Positions 1 through 12,549 are shown, counted from the first letter of the stretch. The stretch is 64,000 bases of DNA from Druceiella hillmani (GCA_039881145.1 JAYKKI010000005.1:28413001-28477000), one strand, 5' to 3'. Notes: generated by a model not told the origin, from the letters alone. Made by a program: numbers and translations.

Positions 1-429
1 TTACTATTGAAAATATATTTATCATATTCGTTTTAGAGTTATTAAAAATAGATAAAAAAGGAATTTTAAACATGATTTTTAAATTGCCATGAGCTGTAAT
101 GTCATTCCTGGAGATGGTGGCTAACAACAAAAATAACTGAAATGACATCAAAAACATGATGAATAGAAAACCGAATCAAATCTCGTGACTCTCGTGAAAA
201 AGTGCTGAATTATCGTATTGAGTCAAATATAAAAATATCTGATCTTTTATTCGAAAAAGTTGTATGGCTTGGCAGTTACTTTGTACATGAATATGTGATT
301 GCTATTTACATTTCTATGTATCATGGTTAAACCTTCACTCTTATACTAATTCAAAAGACCAAACAAAGAACAAAGACAAATACCTAATAATATTGACTCA
401 TAAACATGCTTGAATGAGAGTGTAGAAGT
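1..429. other. AT-rich noncoding DNA at window edge
   Basis: No ORF of convincing length or composition is seen. The last part (from about 370) is weakly similar to the stretch before repeat B near 38.4 kb, so repeat A may extend to or beyond the window edge. Confidence 0.5.
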
Positions 430-2880
430 AACAAGAATGCTATTACAGACTTAGGTCCACGTGAGATTCGATCTCTTGAGGTTAAACGATCACAAGACTT
501 GGCTACATTTTTTACACGATATGTGATATTGTAATTTCATGATGTAATTCTAAGCAAAAATAAACGAATATGGCATAAATTTTATAGCCATTCACACACA
601 CTTATCCTACCCATGCTAAAATTTTAAATTACATTGTGGTTTATTGAAAAAGGACAATTGAAATGTATTTTAAAATATGCAGTATGTCTACCCTGGAATA
701 AAATTTGTAAAATATAACTCTCAAATATAAATTTTGTATCTTCCTATTAGTCATGTATTAGTTGCCGCTATAAATTCTCATGTCTCTGTTGCTTTGCAAT
801 ATGGTAGAATCTATTAAAATATCAGAATTATTTCTTTGCATTTGGTTTTATAAGCGATTAAATCTGAAAATCCGACGCAACCAATATCAGTGTTGTGATA
901 TATGTGATTTTCAATAAATCTACATTTAAAGGATTAACTCTTTTATTTATACTTATCTAGCAAAACTCTTTAATAGTTTGATTGCTTTTACCTCACCATT
1001 TTTTACGGCTAAGTTTCTAGAGAGCCCCTTTTACATTGAATATATTTTTTCGTTAATTTCTATATTTTATTTTCGTATATTGTCTACATTCTTAATTTTT
1101 TTTTTCATTTTGATAATTTGTTTATTTTCTGTTGCTTTTCATGAAATGTATTTTTAACTTATACGCTGTGTATGATCATTTGATTTGCCTAAGTTCCAGT
1201 ACATTTATTTCGATGATAATAGGAAACAAAGCAATATTCTGATTTCGATATAATATATTAGATCCAATTAAGTGTATGCATTGATTAGATGATAAGTGAG
1301 ATATATTATAAGAAACCTAAAAATAAATATACCCGGTTTGGACTGAAAATAGGTTAGATTGTAGCATACAAGAAATATTATGGGTAAATAAATAATTAAG
1401 TATATTTAATTAATCCATTTATAATTTTCCATATCAATTTTATCCGATTGAATAAAATTATATCTAAATGTCTTAATTGAACCTGTGAACTTAATTAGGT
1501 TCTAGACCCTAATAAAATATAATGTCTAAAGAAAAAACTAATTTAAGAATTTATGTTATGAATGTCCTCAAATTCATAACATGTCAACTCTAAAAGCACA
1601 TTTAAGGGACTGTAGATACTTTCGAATGATTTAGGTAATTGTACCTATTAGTTGCCTTTTTAAAACTTTATTGATATTAATAACAATAACAATTTCTTAG
1701 TAAATACCTACCGATCAAAATGCAGAATATATGATATTTTGTTTTTGTTGAATTAATGTTGAGTTGGTGGATAACTGTTGAGATATTCTTTGATAAAGAA
1801 ACCGGACAAATAGCCGGTACATCTCTTGATTCCACTGAGCAGAAGTAAAATAAATAACAAGAATTATACAGAATAGGCGACATTATTATAGGGTAAGAAT
1901 TTTGATAGTTTTTTGTCGTAAATTCGAATTGTCTCATTAAATGATACCCCGATATTTCATTCGACACTTGTTTCGTCGTCATATGGGTTGTCTCCAGAAA
2001 TTGATGGTTTTTTTAAATTGTTAAATTTGCAAACTTTTCTACATAGTTTGTTGTAAGTGTAATGAAATGAAACATTAATTTATGAGCTTATTTTATTAGG
2101 TAAAGCTAACATAAAGAGAATATAGCTATAAATTGAAATTAACGTGGCTATGTAAAAAAATATTGCCGTTGTTCTATTTTACCAGCAGTTTGAAATTTGA
2201 AATGCTAAACGGAGCAGCAAGACCATGATTTAAAAACCATTTTCTGATAAAGTCCCAGCTTTGCGCAGCTTTTAAACTAAAATACACTAACAGTGTTACT
2301 GTATGGCGAGAAAAATCATATTTTCATCTCGTTTTAACACTTTTTATATCAACTATATTCAAAAAGTCTTAAGCTATAAATTCACAATAATAGCATCGTA
2401 AATTTTACTTAGATGTTTTGAAATTCATCTAGCTCTTCTGTTCAAGAAATAAATCTTAATGTGCGTGTGGAATAATGTAAATGTGTTCTAGGAACAAGAC
2501 AAATGCCATTTACGCAACCTCTGGAAGAAGTTCACTGTTTAGTTGGATTAATATGTTCGACTTTTTGAACGTAGCACAGGATTTTTGCAGACGAAGTGAA
2601 ATTTCTACTTTCAATAATTTTAATATCTTTCTTCATATTATACACTGATAATTTGAGAAATACTAGGTGTATTTAATGGACTTTTTTTAGTTTTCACCTT
2701 GGTATTATTATTTATTAAAAATTATGTCAACAACGTTCTATGTAAACTAGGAAGCAAATAATTCATGAAATAAATCGTAAATAATTCGTAAAAACTTATC
2801 ATTTCACGAACTTTTTAGGGCTCAAATACGAATCTGATGATGTCAACAATGTGTATGAAAATATAGTAAAATCAATTGCA
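430..2880 (+). repeat. Long diverged repeat, copy A
   Basis: This stretch is colinear with 38.45-40.46 kb (copy B) and 47.02-48.6 kb (copy C). Shared anchors in the same order are AACAAGAATG (about 431 and 38,460), a GATATGTG-ATTGTAATTTCAT stretch (about 519 and 38,545), GACAATTGAAATRTATTTT (about 652 and 38,711), TGTATTTTTAACT (about 1,147 and 39,175), TTATTTCRAYGATAA (about 1,206 and 39,250), TGGAATAATGTAAATGTGT (about 2,468 and 40,085), and CTACTTTCAATAA followed by TTTAATAT (about 2,606 and 40,237). Similarity is patchy, with many indels, so the duplication is old. All frames are broken by stops, and no domain is recognised. It may be an old large noncoding transposon or a segmental duplication. 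Confidence 0.75.
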
Positions 2881-5640
2881 GAGGAACATGCTCAACATTG
2901 CTGTATTCCTGATTGAGTTTTATTTTTTTATTTCACTTACTTGATTTGAATGCTATGAACTATAGTTTTCCTTTATTCAATTTTTTTATAGATAGCTTTA
3001 CTTCTTTGAAAAAATAATAACAGTTTCAAAATCCATTTTTTTTGGGACTTTAAGAAAGAGAGGCAGACAATAACTAATAACTAAATTGTTCATTTAATTT
3101 TAGAATAATTTATCAATAATCAATATTTGATTTTTAACTTTAATTTTAAGCCATCAGAAATGAATTACTAAGAAATAGATTTAACAGGATTTTGTTTTAC
3201 TTTTTTTTAATTAACGACATTAATTTTTAATTATTCAGTTTATTGCAGGGTTTGGTGGAGCTGATCTAGCTCGTCATCGTATGGATTGAGTCTGTATATC
3301 AGTGGCATGAAATAGAAATTGCCATCTTCGTTGTTAAAATCCATTTAAAAATTACTAAAATATTGTCTGCTAATTTCTTTATTCTGAAGAATTTCTGCTA
3401 ATTTCCTTAATAAACAAAATACAAAACGAATGGAACGTTTGCATTATTTACTGATTGTCAATTGTTTTAGTTCGTAAATAAAAGTCTGTTTATTACCTTC
3501 GTTGAAATAAATTAAATTAGCACCCAAAAATGGCACATAATTAGCGGCGGAATATAAAAACTGGCCATAGGGTTGAATGAAGAAAAAGCGCACAGATGAT
3601 AAACAAGTGCTCAATGCATGCCGTTATGCCTATTTATCCATATAATTTACATTTTGTAATCAGTCGATCTTTGGAAATATTTCTTTATCCCTGGGATCTT
3701 TAGGAACTTTGCCGTAAAAACTAAAAATCAACGAAATTTAAGTTTATTAGAATACTTCGGTATTATAAGCGTTTAATCGCTGCGACTATTGATTGCCATT
3801 ATATTAGTTTACTAAACTAATAATTTGGTGATATGATATGAGATGGTTCTTGATGTATATATATTAGGGCTGGAAATATTTTTCAATATTTCTTGTTATA
3901 TATTAACATTTTTTTCTATATAGATAAAAAATTGGATCTCAATGTTTTCAGATGCTTTGAAATAGCATACTAGTTAAGTACAACGACAGTCATTTGTCAA
4001 TGAATCTATTCGTTTACTTTTTATTCGTTGATTATCCTAAGGATTTTAAAGGCGACCCGCAATTTTCTTTAGGTGTTAGTACCACTTTTTTTGCATATTA
4101 TGAATTTAAAATAAATAAACCACTCTAAATAAATAGTGAGATACAAGACAAAAAAAGTATTATTGTTACAAAGAAGCTATTACCACTAATTATTATACAG
4201 TCACAAGATTAACAATTGAGATAGGGTTATCTTTGCCATATTGTCTTTAATTTTAATAAAATTGTTTGTTAACACTTATCCCTCAATTATAGCGTTATGT
4301 AAACAAAACTAATGCAACAAAGTGTATGTATAGTATCTCTGTACATGCATTTGAAAACGGTTGAAACATTTAGTGATCACTTAATTTTCCCTTCTAGTTA
4401 ATTTTGTTAAAGATCATTTTAAAAATGAATAAAAAGTGAAAACTTTGATGTATTTTTAACGTTAATTTGACTAATTAACATTTATTTTAGTAAATTATGT
4501 AAAATATAGAACGAAGAAAAATTGTCGTCAATTAAATAAAATCGTAATTAAATGGTCATTGAAAAAAGTATTTGCGTTACTATTTCTATTTACTGTAATT
4601 ATTTATTTTAAAACTCTTCCTCGTGATAGCTACTCTCTAGTTTAATCAGTGAGTGGTTATAATACAATATTTTAATATAAGCTTCATTGCTCATAAGAGT
4701 AAAAGGGGATAATCACACTCACGGAGATGAAAACCATCAATATATTCTATAAAAAAGTGGTGATGTGGACAATTTATGAACGCGTTGTATAAATTGTACA
4801 TTTTTGACGATTTGTTTTCAGAAAATCGCAAAAAAAATCAACCATCAACGCATTTTCTTGCTGCGTGCTTAGCAAAAAATTAGAGACACGTAAAAAATGT
4901 ATAGTTATTTTGTTCGAATATGAAATATTGTTGAAATATGAAAAATTTCACATATGGCCATAATAAATAAATTTATTGTTTATCAAAAATTTAAACTATC
5001 ATGTCGCATTTCCAATTCATTTTTGAGCCATTAAATTTGAATTTTTATTCATTTAAGCACTAGTGCTATTTTTTTATAAAAAGGAGGTAAATATTGTTCC
5101 GTATATCAATTCATTAGAACCAATAACTCAGATTTTGCAAGAATGTTTTTAATTAAACAAAGAAGAAATTCGTATAACACCGTAATGTAAGATGAATTGT
5201 CCCGTGACGTTGGTCTGTTTGTTTGTGTGGGTTAATTTCAGCAACTATTGAAAGGTTTTTGGTCTGGAACAGACAGATTTTTTCCCGAGGTAGATTTAGG
5301 TATATAATATACGTGTGTGGACGTTTTGTGGAAAATACTGGAAGGTTTTTTGGCATAAGCTGCATAAACCGTCAGAGATGTGCGAAAAATTGTAAGGCAA
5401 GATAGCTTGGCTGCATGATTCTAGAAAGAATTATGGAATGGTACAGATCCGTGCACTAAATCTAGCCAACATAACCGCCAAAAATGTAGGAACGAAAACA
5501 TTCAAATAAAGAGTTATTTGGGAATCAAAAATCAAATCTTTTCAACTTTTGTGCGTGCTTTATTTCATGCATTCAACTATACTTTGAAACCTTTGATTGA
5601 ATAGCTTAGATTTTGCTAGTTTTTTTTAATAAACCTAATC
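2881..5640. other. AT-rich noncoding stretch
   Basis: Apart from the 34-codon ORF at 3,240-3,344 nothing coding is convincing. A GC-richer island at about 3,530-3,640 has no long frame. An open frame of 60 codons at 5,223-5,405 (plus) has an overlapping 70-codon frame on the other strand and resembles no family I know. Continuation of repeat A here is possible but I could not follow it. Confidence 0.5.
3240..3344 (-). CDS. Small ORF of 34 codons, possibly a real small peptide or terminal exon
   Basis: On the minus strand an ATG at 3,344 opens a frame of 34 codons ending in TAA at 3,240. It reads MDFNNEDGNFYFMPLIYRLN and continues to a charged end DELDQLHQTLQ. The composition is unlike the Lys/Asn/Ile/Phe/Tyr-rich chance ORFs nearby: it uses balanced codons (GGC, CTC, CAG, GAG, ACC) and has more G+C than its flanks. 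A stop lies directly upstream of the ATG in frame, and no good splice acceptor is seen inside, so a stand-alone small ORF fits better than a C-terminal exon. I do not recognise the peptide. It has no signal peptide and no obvious fold. The reverse strand of the same stretch is closed. It could also be a relic of a transposon or host gene. Confidence 0.35.
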   Translation of the reverse strand: MDFNNEDGNFYFMPLIYRLNPYDDELDQLHQTLQ

Positions 5641-5664
5641 AAACTTGAGCTCCTATCTTTTGAG

Positions 5665-5700
5665 GCTGATTTCCGCTATTGTATCGATCCGGTCAAATCG
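5665..5700 (+). other. Candidate short exon
   Basis: A 36-nt stretch lies between a pyrimidine-rich TATCTTTTGAG and a good donor, TCG|GTAAGC. In one frame it encodes ADFRYCIDPVKS, and that frame is open further upstream from about 5,618. In another frame it can be joined in phase to the second reading of the candidate exon at 6,254. Chance is a real possibility for so short a stretch. Confidence 0.2.
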
Positions 5701-5758
5701 GTAAGCCTCACTGTTCTAGTATTTTCTTCTATTATGAATGAGGTCTGCCTTGTGTATA

Positions 5759-6104
5759 TTTCTGCCTTGCGTCACGAAGAAATTTGGTCATGAGAAATTC
5801 GACAAAATCTAATAAAGTTGGCAGGACTTGACTTGTTTCGTAATAATTCGAGAATTTATTCCACTAATAAATTCATTTTACTTCTATAATTAAAGTTGCA
5901 CAGCGTACACACGCCGATATTATGAAAGAAATATTTTCAGAATATTTCAAAATCTTATTTCTGTCTTGCGTCACGAAGAAATTTTGTCATGAGAAATTAG
6001 ACCAAAATCTAATAAACTTGACTTGTTTTGTAATAATTTGAGAATTTACTCCACTAATAAATTCATTTTACTTCTATAATTAAAGTTGCACAGCGTACAC
6101 ACGC
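5759..6104. repeat. Tandem duplication of about 150 bp
   Basis: Two copies, 5,759-5,914 and 5,958-6,104, begin with TTTCTG-CTTGCGTCACG and end with an identical run ending in GCACAGCGTACACACGC. They are separated by 43 bp of A/T-rich spacer. Copy 2 lacks about 10 bp (TTGGCAGGAC) present in copy 1. Similarity is high, so the duplication is fairly recent. Confidence 0.9.
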
Positions 6105-6253
6105 AATTTTACTTTACTACGTATTTCGTAACTTTTTCATCGCTTTTTTGTTTCGTTGTTTCGTTTTGTTCGTATTATAACAAAATTTTTTCGCGAGAGG
6201 AAATAAAATTTTTCCGCGAGAGGGAAACTTATTGAAATATTGTTTTTATTCAG

Positions 6254-6339
6254 TGAGCCGAGCATTGGCTGGCATCAAATGTACATCGGATATCGTGCTG
6301 GGATACCGTAAGGGAGACGATTATCCCTTGTACATTCAG
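6254..6339 (+). other. Candidate coding exon (unidentified protein)
   Basis: A strong acceptor (TTGTTTTTATTCAG) is followed by 86 nt that are open throughout in one frame: two bases completing a codon, then 28 codons reading SRALAGIKCTSDIVLGYRKG and ending DDYPLYIQ, directly before a CAG|GTTTGA donor. The stretch is clearly richer in G+C than its flanks, and the codons are balanced. A second reading is possible: the frame starting EPSIGWHQMYIGYRAGI ends at another donor (ACC|GTAAGG) and is phase-compatible with the candidate exon at 5,665-5,700. I do not recognise either peptide. No flanking exons with matching phase could be proved, so this is a candidate only, possibly from a gene with long introns or a decayed copy. 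Confidence 0.35.
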
Positions 6340-8040
6340 GTTTGAACTTCACGAGTCATAAATAAATGATTTGAAATTATAATCTACTACATTTCGACGA
6401 TATTCAATTTATTCTTAAATTTTATTTATTAACTTTTGTATAAGGGAAAAATAAAACGAAATACTTGCAAAGTCACTTGCACGTATGCTTGTCTATACAT
6501 CCAACATTGAATAAAGTATAAATAAAGTAATATTATAATAGAATAAAGTAATATTGAAATGAAGTATTTTTGCGGTGAACAGCGATTCTATTTTACATAG
6601 TATTTTTGTAATTTTTAGAAAATTAAAGGTGATTTTTGCTAACAATACAATTTGGTTAAAATAACAAGTCATATTTACGAAAAAGGACGAAATATATTCT
6701 GAATATATTTTATGTGGAATAAATATTCTAAGGAATATTTAAAATTATCTTTAAATAATATATATGCTTATATAGATGAATAATATCTAATTTTGTTAGA
6801 AGTTTATAGTACTAAAAATATTTAACTACATTATGTTGGGGTTAATAGACGTGAGATTATAAAGTGAGCAGATAAATGGAAATAATTAAAATATATCTTG
6901 GTTTTTAAACCACATAAATTCTTTATTGTTTTTAATTTAAACTTATAAAGAAAATGGTATAATCTTTAAAAGTTTAAAAGTGTATTAAAGTTGGTATTGT
7001 TTAGTTAAACTGTCTGTTCTACTAAATCATTCAAGAGTGCGTAATTAAAGTAATTGAGATGGCTAGCAGTGCAAAACTAGGAAATTTTACGTGAAAATTG
7101 TTAAAAATAGTTAGGTTCGTATATTACGTATAAAGCATCGTTTTAAAATAAATGATTTACATTTTTATAAGCTAGGTATAGAAGCAATGTATAAATCTGG
7201 TGATATATTGAGATATTCCTTCCAACGTTGTGCTTGCCTTCCTTCATTAGCTCTGCTTTCCTTAACCATTAAGCAATGACATGAATAGTAATTTAAACTT
7301 AATAACACGAGTTGATTTTCAATTCTACACATCTTATTCTTTAAACTTTAACATTTTCTTTTATAAGTTTATTGAAGTATTTTCTATCAAAACAATTTCT
7401 TCATTAACGTAGTTCACTTTACTCCAATTGAGAAGTAGTCATTCGACGATCCGGACCAAATGGTAAATTTAAGGTCATATTAACCTTATTATAAAATAAA
7501 TAAACTAGATAAAGGTTAATATATTCATTTCTTGGTTTAGTCAAAACAAAACTGTGATGCAGAAATTCTTATTTTTATTCTTATGGTCTAGGTATATACG
7601 TATGTAAAAATATAAATAAGGATATTTTGTATAAAGTATATATTATAAAATAAATATTATTTCGGTAGCTTCTTTCAAGTAGTGAAAAGGTTAATAAAAA
7701 AAAATCTTAATTACTCTAAGCTGTTAGCAGTTGGATTGTAGCATAAATACTTGGAAAGGTGAACAATATATAAAATATATTATTCCAATAAATCCGCATT
7801 GAAATATTTTTGTAAGAACTTTCCATCATTTAGAAGAGTAAGACTAAATTTTTTAATGAAATAACTATTTATATTAGTCTCATATACTGCCTATTTTTAT
7901 TCGAAGAAATTAATTTTTTTGAAGTTAATTTATTTCATATTCTCATAAATTATTCAACAGTAAATTTATACCACTTGGGTCAAATTGGTCAAAACAAATA
8001 AATCAAAACATAATAGGTTGGGGATATATGGGGGGTAAAT
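6340..8040. other. AT-rich noncoding stretch
   Basis: No ORF or repeat with support is seen. Just before it, AAAATTTTTTCGCGAGAGG-type sequence is duplicated at about 6,183-6,230. Confidence 0.5.
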
Positions 8041-8116
8041 CAAAACATACGGGTGGATTCAAAGGGGAGGGGGCGGTGGAGGCACGTGCGTACGTTACTC
8101 CCTCCCCCCTCCCCCA
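8041..8116. other. G-rich and C-rich tracts in opposing orientation
   Basis: A G-rich run (8,064-8,082: GGGGAGGGGGCGGTGGAGG) is followed after 15 nt, including the palindrome GCACGTGC, by a C-rich run (8,098-8,115). Either strand could form a G-quadruplex, or the two tracts could pair as a hairpin. They stand out sharply from the AT-rich surroundings. A CpG-rich stretch (ACGCGTGTGTGCGAGCGAGCGATCG) follows at about 8,291. This could be a promoter-proximal region, but no gene start is evident. Confidence 0.6.
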
Positions 8117-8346
8117 GAAGTCCTGAAATAATCAATCAATTTTGTGTAGTTCTCGCAAGTTACAAAATAAAATGCATAACAATTCCATACAAATTTGTTT
8201 TTAACAATGAAAAATGCGTTTGCGTGAGCGAAAGTATAGGATAAATAATACCCTTAGTTACCATGTACGTAGTCTACAGTTTTGAGTAGCACGCGTGTGT
8301 GCGAGCGAGCGATCGGTATGAGTTTTTTTTCGCCAATTTACTTCAA

Positions 8347-8804
8347 TTAATTACAGCCAAACTTATCAGCATTAAAGTTTCGATCACTACAGTAAAAATT
8401 AGTGGCCAAAACCAAAATTAATGGGGGCTGAGCGCGTGGATTAATAAGATATTTGTCCCCGCTCGACGACGACAGGATTGCACATGCACGCATCTTATTA
8501 TTAGTTTGATTAAATTTTATTCGATTTTCTGTTTTATCATCACAGTGATCGTATGTAGTGAAGAGACTTATAATGAAAGACAAGGACAGGAATATACAAA
8601 AGAGCATAAGTGCGTTTTTTTTCCAAGAAACGAAAAACTGACCATGTGGAGATTGAAACCCTTCAGTCTGCGTAACCTGGACAGTCAACTGATGTTGGTG
8701 ATGTCTCTGCATGTCCATCCTTACTCATGGCAATTACATCAACTTCCGCTAGTTTTTTCCAGGAACGTGATATAAGTAGGTTCGCTAATTGAGTACCCAC
8801 AATT
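8347..8804. other. Stretch open on both strands; coding status undecided
   Basis: The longest ATG-started ORF in the window lies here on the minus strand (8,347-8,718, 123 codons). It has a Gln/His-rich N-terminus, then one hydrophobic segment at about residues 37-54. On the plus strand 8,506-8,775 (89 codons) begins with a signal-peptide-like MIKFYSIFCFIITVIVCSEE. A third minus-strand frame at 8,725-8,804 sits between a good acceptor (TTTAATCAATTCAG) and a good donor (ATGA|GTAAGG) and reads IVGTQLANLLISRSWKKLAE. These readings exclude one another for the most part, and none matches a family I know. The region is less AT-rich than its flanks. It may be an exon, a regulatory island or chance. 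Confidence 0.25.
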
Positions 8805-9213
8805 CTGAATTGATTAAACAGTTAGACGGGCATTCAGAGACAAATTTGAGTTTAATTTCAATATCCTTATTCTCGAATTACTATTAATTTGTTTACTTAT
8901 CCTTTTTACTTTGCAAGGAAAAACCTTACAAAAATTACCTTGGTTTCTGTTTTAGATGTGGTGCGAACAGCTTGCATAAACATTTTTAGAGGTGAAAAAT
9001 GAAAAAAATTGTAGTTTTTCATATAATTTATATTGGTTAGAAATGAAAAATTTGACGTTGACGACAATAAAATATACCATACAACACGACAAAATTCCGC
9101 TTATTTTAAAACATAAGAATAGATCCAAACAAAAAAATGTTAGTTACAACGTATATTATTGTAGATTTCTCAGATAAATTTTATTCTACTGGCCACTAAT
9201 TTTTACTGTGGTG

Positions 9214-9215
<2 letters not shown>
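8805..9215. other. AT-rich noncoding stretch
   Basis: Only a 61-codon Lys/Asn-rich chance ORF (8,992-9,177) is present. Confidence 0.5.

Positions 9216-9253
<38 letters not shown>
9216..9253. repeat. (TA)n microsatellite
   Basis: About 19 uninterrupted TA units. Confidence 0.95.
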
Positions 9254-9256
<3 letters not shown>

Positions 9257-11769
9257 GTGAGGTTAAGTAATATTAATTTGGTGTCGTGAATAAAGTGAAT
9301 TTTTTTATATTATACATAATGCTATTTTTTATTTTTATGCAATAAAAAAATTCTCATGCACTGGTAATGTAAATAATGTTTATCTTTATATAAATAAATA
9401 GATATTTGCAAAAAAATATAAATTTGAGTTTGCAAAATTACTCGTAATTTTTGTCCCATTACCAATGCGGAAAGATGTACATAAAGTCAACTTAATTTAA
9501 TTATTATAATGCAGACTAAAAAAGTTTTGATAATCAAAGTTGATACCTCCTAATAAAGATTTAAAGATCAATTATACAATTGAATTAAATTTCGAAAAAA
9601 ACTGTTTTATTACAAAGTAAAATAAATTTTACCGTGGTGCCACTGTCATTTTTAATAAGTTTATGTTAAAATTTTTATTTGGCTACTATTTCGCACTCAG
9701 ATTATGAGAAATTACGGTAATTTTTATCAGGCTCCTCTATAAATTTTATTACAATTTTCTTTCGGCGTATGTAAGTTAATGCATGTGTTACGATAATTTC
9801 TACTTTCAGTACCTCCGCTTTGATTTGATGAAATAGTCAGGCATTTCTGTTTATAAGTATATACAAAAAAAAATTCACAAGCCATTATATTTTCGATCCA
9901 AAATTACGTTCCAAAAACAAGAAATTTTTTTGGTACTTAAAACACGTTATCTTTATTTTTTTTTAATTATGGAAAAAACTAAGTCTTGATTTCGGAAACA
10001 TGTCATCAATATATTAAAAAGTTGGCTCGAAGCTATTTTTCCTTTCAGATCTAATTTCCCTCTATGCCTCTTCCGTCTAGCTTTTATCAGTTTTGAATTT
10101 TTTTCTTACCACGGCTTCAAATCTTCATTCGGTATTAATCTTTTTAATTTCCGATCGGCCATTATTCGGCTATGCCACTAACACTTTCCCCCTTATTGTA
10201 TTGTTGTTGGCTTTAAGTGGTAGTATTGAAGTATTTATATCTCTTTTTTCTACTAGCATTTTAAGGTGAGCAGTTTAGTTTAATGAAATAATTTTGACTG
10301 AAATGAGATGCACTTCTGTACATTATCTGAAGATATAAAGTGTTGTATTCTTTAATTATATGATTCATAAATTATTTCAGGATGGAATATATCCACCTGT
10401 GTAATACGTGCGTGTAAGATAAAAATTATTTTAAAATTTAAAAAATATTTAAACATTTTAATTAATAGGATCGTTAGTACCATTTGACTATAAAACGTCC
10501 ATAAACTCTATATCGCATGTCTAAAGCATTCAATGTAAAAACAAAATTAATTTTTAGACGCACTTACAGCACTGCGTTCTTGGTAAGCATGCAAAAAACA
10601 AACTATAGCTTCCTCTTTGAGTTTATACCACTACCAACTTAATGACAGTGAGATTATCAAAATTCCAAGAATTGCGAAAAACAACTCTGGTTAGAGTTAA
10701 AGCTATTTACATTTCACTTCAATTACCAAATCTGAAGGAAACAAATAATTATAGAAAACTTACATTTTAATATAGGAAAACCTCTCAACATTTTTTAAAT
10801 ATTTTTCACGGTAAGAGAATATGATTTGTTTCATAGGGAGATTAAACAATTGCTATCTTTTCATGTACATGTATTGCAATGTAGAATATACTATAAAGTT
10901 ACAATATGTACTCATATTCATATTGACGTTATCAGTTTAATGGAAATAAATAACAAAATTTTCCTGTTGAATGTAAAACAACATGTAAATATCAGAATGG
11001 TCTTATTTCAAAACTGTGTTTAAAATATCGGTTATTTGTAAGTTAAATTCGCATGATAATTGATTTCTACCATAATTTTAATATCATTATTTATGCAATA
11101 TAAATGATATTTTAAAGCTTTAGATACTTTTCAATACTTAATGGGATACGGATTTTTAATAGCTGTGTTTAAGATCTTATTGGACCGTGTTTTTGTTAAA
11201 CGACATATTTTACGTTTTAGATTTTCTATTTCTTGAGTTTTTCTTTGATTTTTGACACAATGAAGTTTCTTTGTTCACGCATTTAACACTCCAAGATCAT
11301 TGTACCTTTCCTATGTAAATTATTTGTCTCTAACTATAATCATATCAAATATTACCTTTTAATATCAAAAGGTATTAGAAAAAGAAAAACTTAAGAAAAA
11401 AAGATAGAGAAAAAGTTTCTCAGACATAGAAGAACTGATGAAAAGATATATCGATTTTACAAGTGTTTCAACAAAATATTGTCAACATACATTAATTACA
11501 TAAATCATTTTGAACCAAATTGTTTCTAACGCTTTAAAAACTTATGAAAATGATATTTGTTTTTCTTTAATATTCATATTTCTTGTGGCAGCATTTCTCG
11601 TACAGAAAAAAATTTTACTTATTTTCCTTAAAATTAACTTGAAATTTTAAGCTAAATCATTTTGATATATGAAACATTCACATCAATTTAAAAAGTTTCT
11701 GAATCATAATATTCTTTTAGTTATTTCTGTAAATATTATTTCTTAGTAAAATTTGTTACTATAAAATAA
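9254..11769. other. AT-rich noncoding stretch
   Basis: No supported gene. A slightly GC-richer piece near 10,030-10,220 has no open frame of note. It might be a mobile-element relic, but I cannot name it. Confidence 0.5.
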
Positions 11770-12400
11770 TAATGACTAGGAGTCACCCAGAGGTAGGAAT
11801 TCGACCATAATATACTCACCTTTTCACTTTGTTGAAAATACTAATAGATAGGCGAGATTAAGTCAATTTAGATTGTTGCTAAAAATTTTCCTTTTGCAAC
11901 AGATCTATACTAAGCAAGCTGTATTTCACTGCTATATAAAATACAGATATCTATTATATGAAATACAGACATCTATTATATTACACAAAGTATAAAGTAA
12001 TCGCTTAAAAGCCTTGACATACGCTTCACAGGTTATCGAAAAAAAAATATTTGAAATCGCACAGAATTCACAGCTTGAAACACATTCAGCCAATCTGACA
12101 TTTTAAAATTCTTTCGCGACAATCAATATTCATTACGATTTTTTGAATACAGAGTATTATGTGTTTGACATTAACAGTATGAACATAAACAAGAGATTTT
12201 TTATAATATGTGTAACATATAACTTAAAGCATTTGTAAGACATGTTATATATACATTTTAGCTGCACTCATTTGCAATATAAAGTTCAACTATGCCAAAT
12301 ATCATATTCCTCCATGCACGCAATACGCTTAAGAAAGCTTACAAAGTTTTCTCTTCACGTACTAATATACAGATAAGTGTTCAGGCAATAACATAATCGT
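11770..12400 (+). repeat. Long inverted-repeat partner F (pairs with 53.68-54.30 kb)
   Basis: Over about 600 bp this matches the reverse complement of 53,680-54,305, with the same order of anchors. They are GTCACCCAG at 11,782, ATTCGACC near 11,808, TTTTGCAACAG near 11,893, AAGCTGTATTTCACT near 11,918, AATTCACARCTTGAAA near 12,064, ACATTTTAAAATTCTTT near 12,098, TTGACA-TTAACAGTATGAA near 12,167, and TACTAATATACAGATAA near 12,359. Identity is high in blocks with indels between. No coding frame is shared, so this is probably an old mobile element or an inverted duplication. A 20-bp unit (AATACAGAYATCTATTATAT) is locally duplicated in F at 11,940-11,980. Confidence 0.85.
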
Positions 12401-12549
12401 GGAGGTACTTATTATATGAATAGAGTTCATTCACCCAACTAGCCAAATCGATATAATTTAATTTGTTATTTAATTATCGCAGCCCGCTTTTCCAATTTTT
12501 GTTTTACCATAAAGAAAAAGCGAAATATTCGCAATGAAAAACGTAAATG

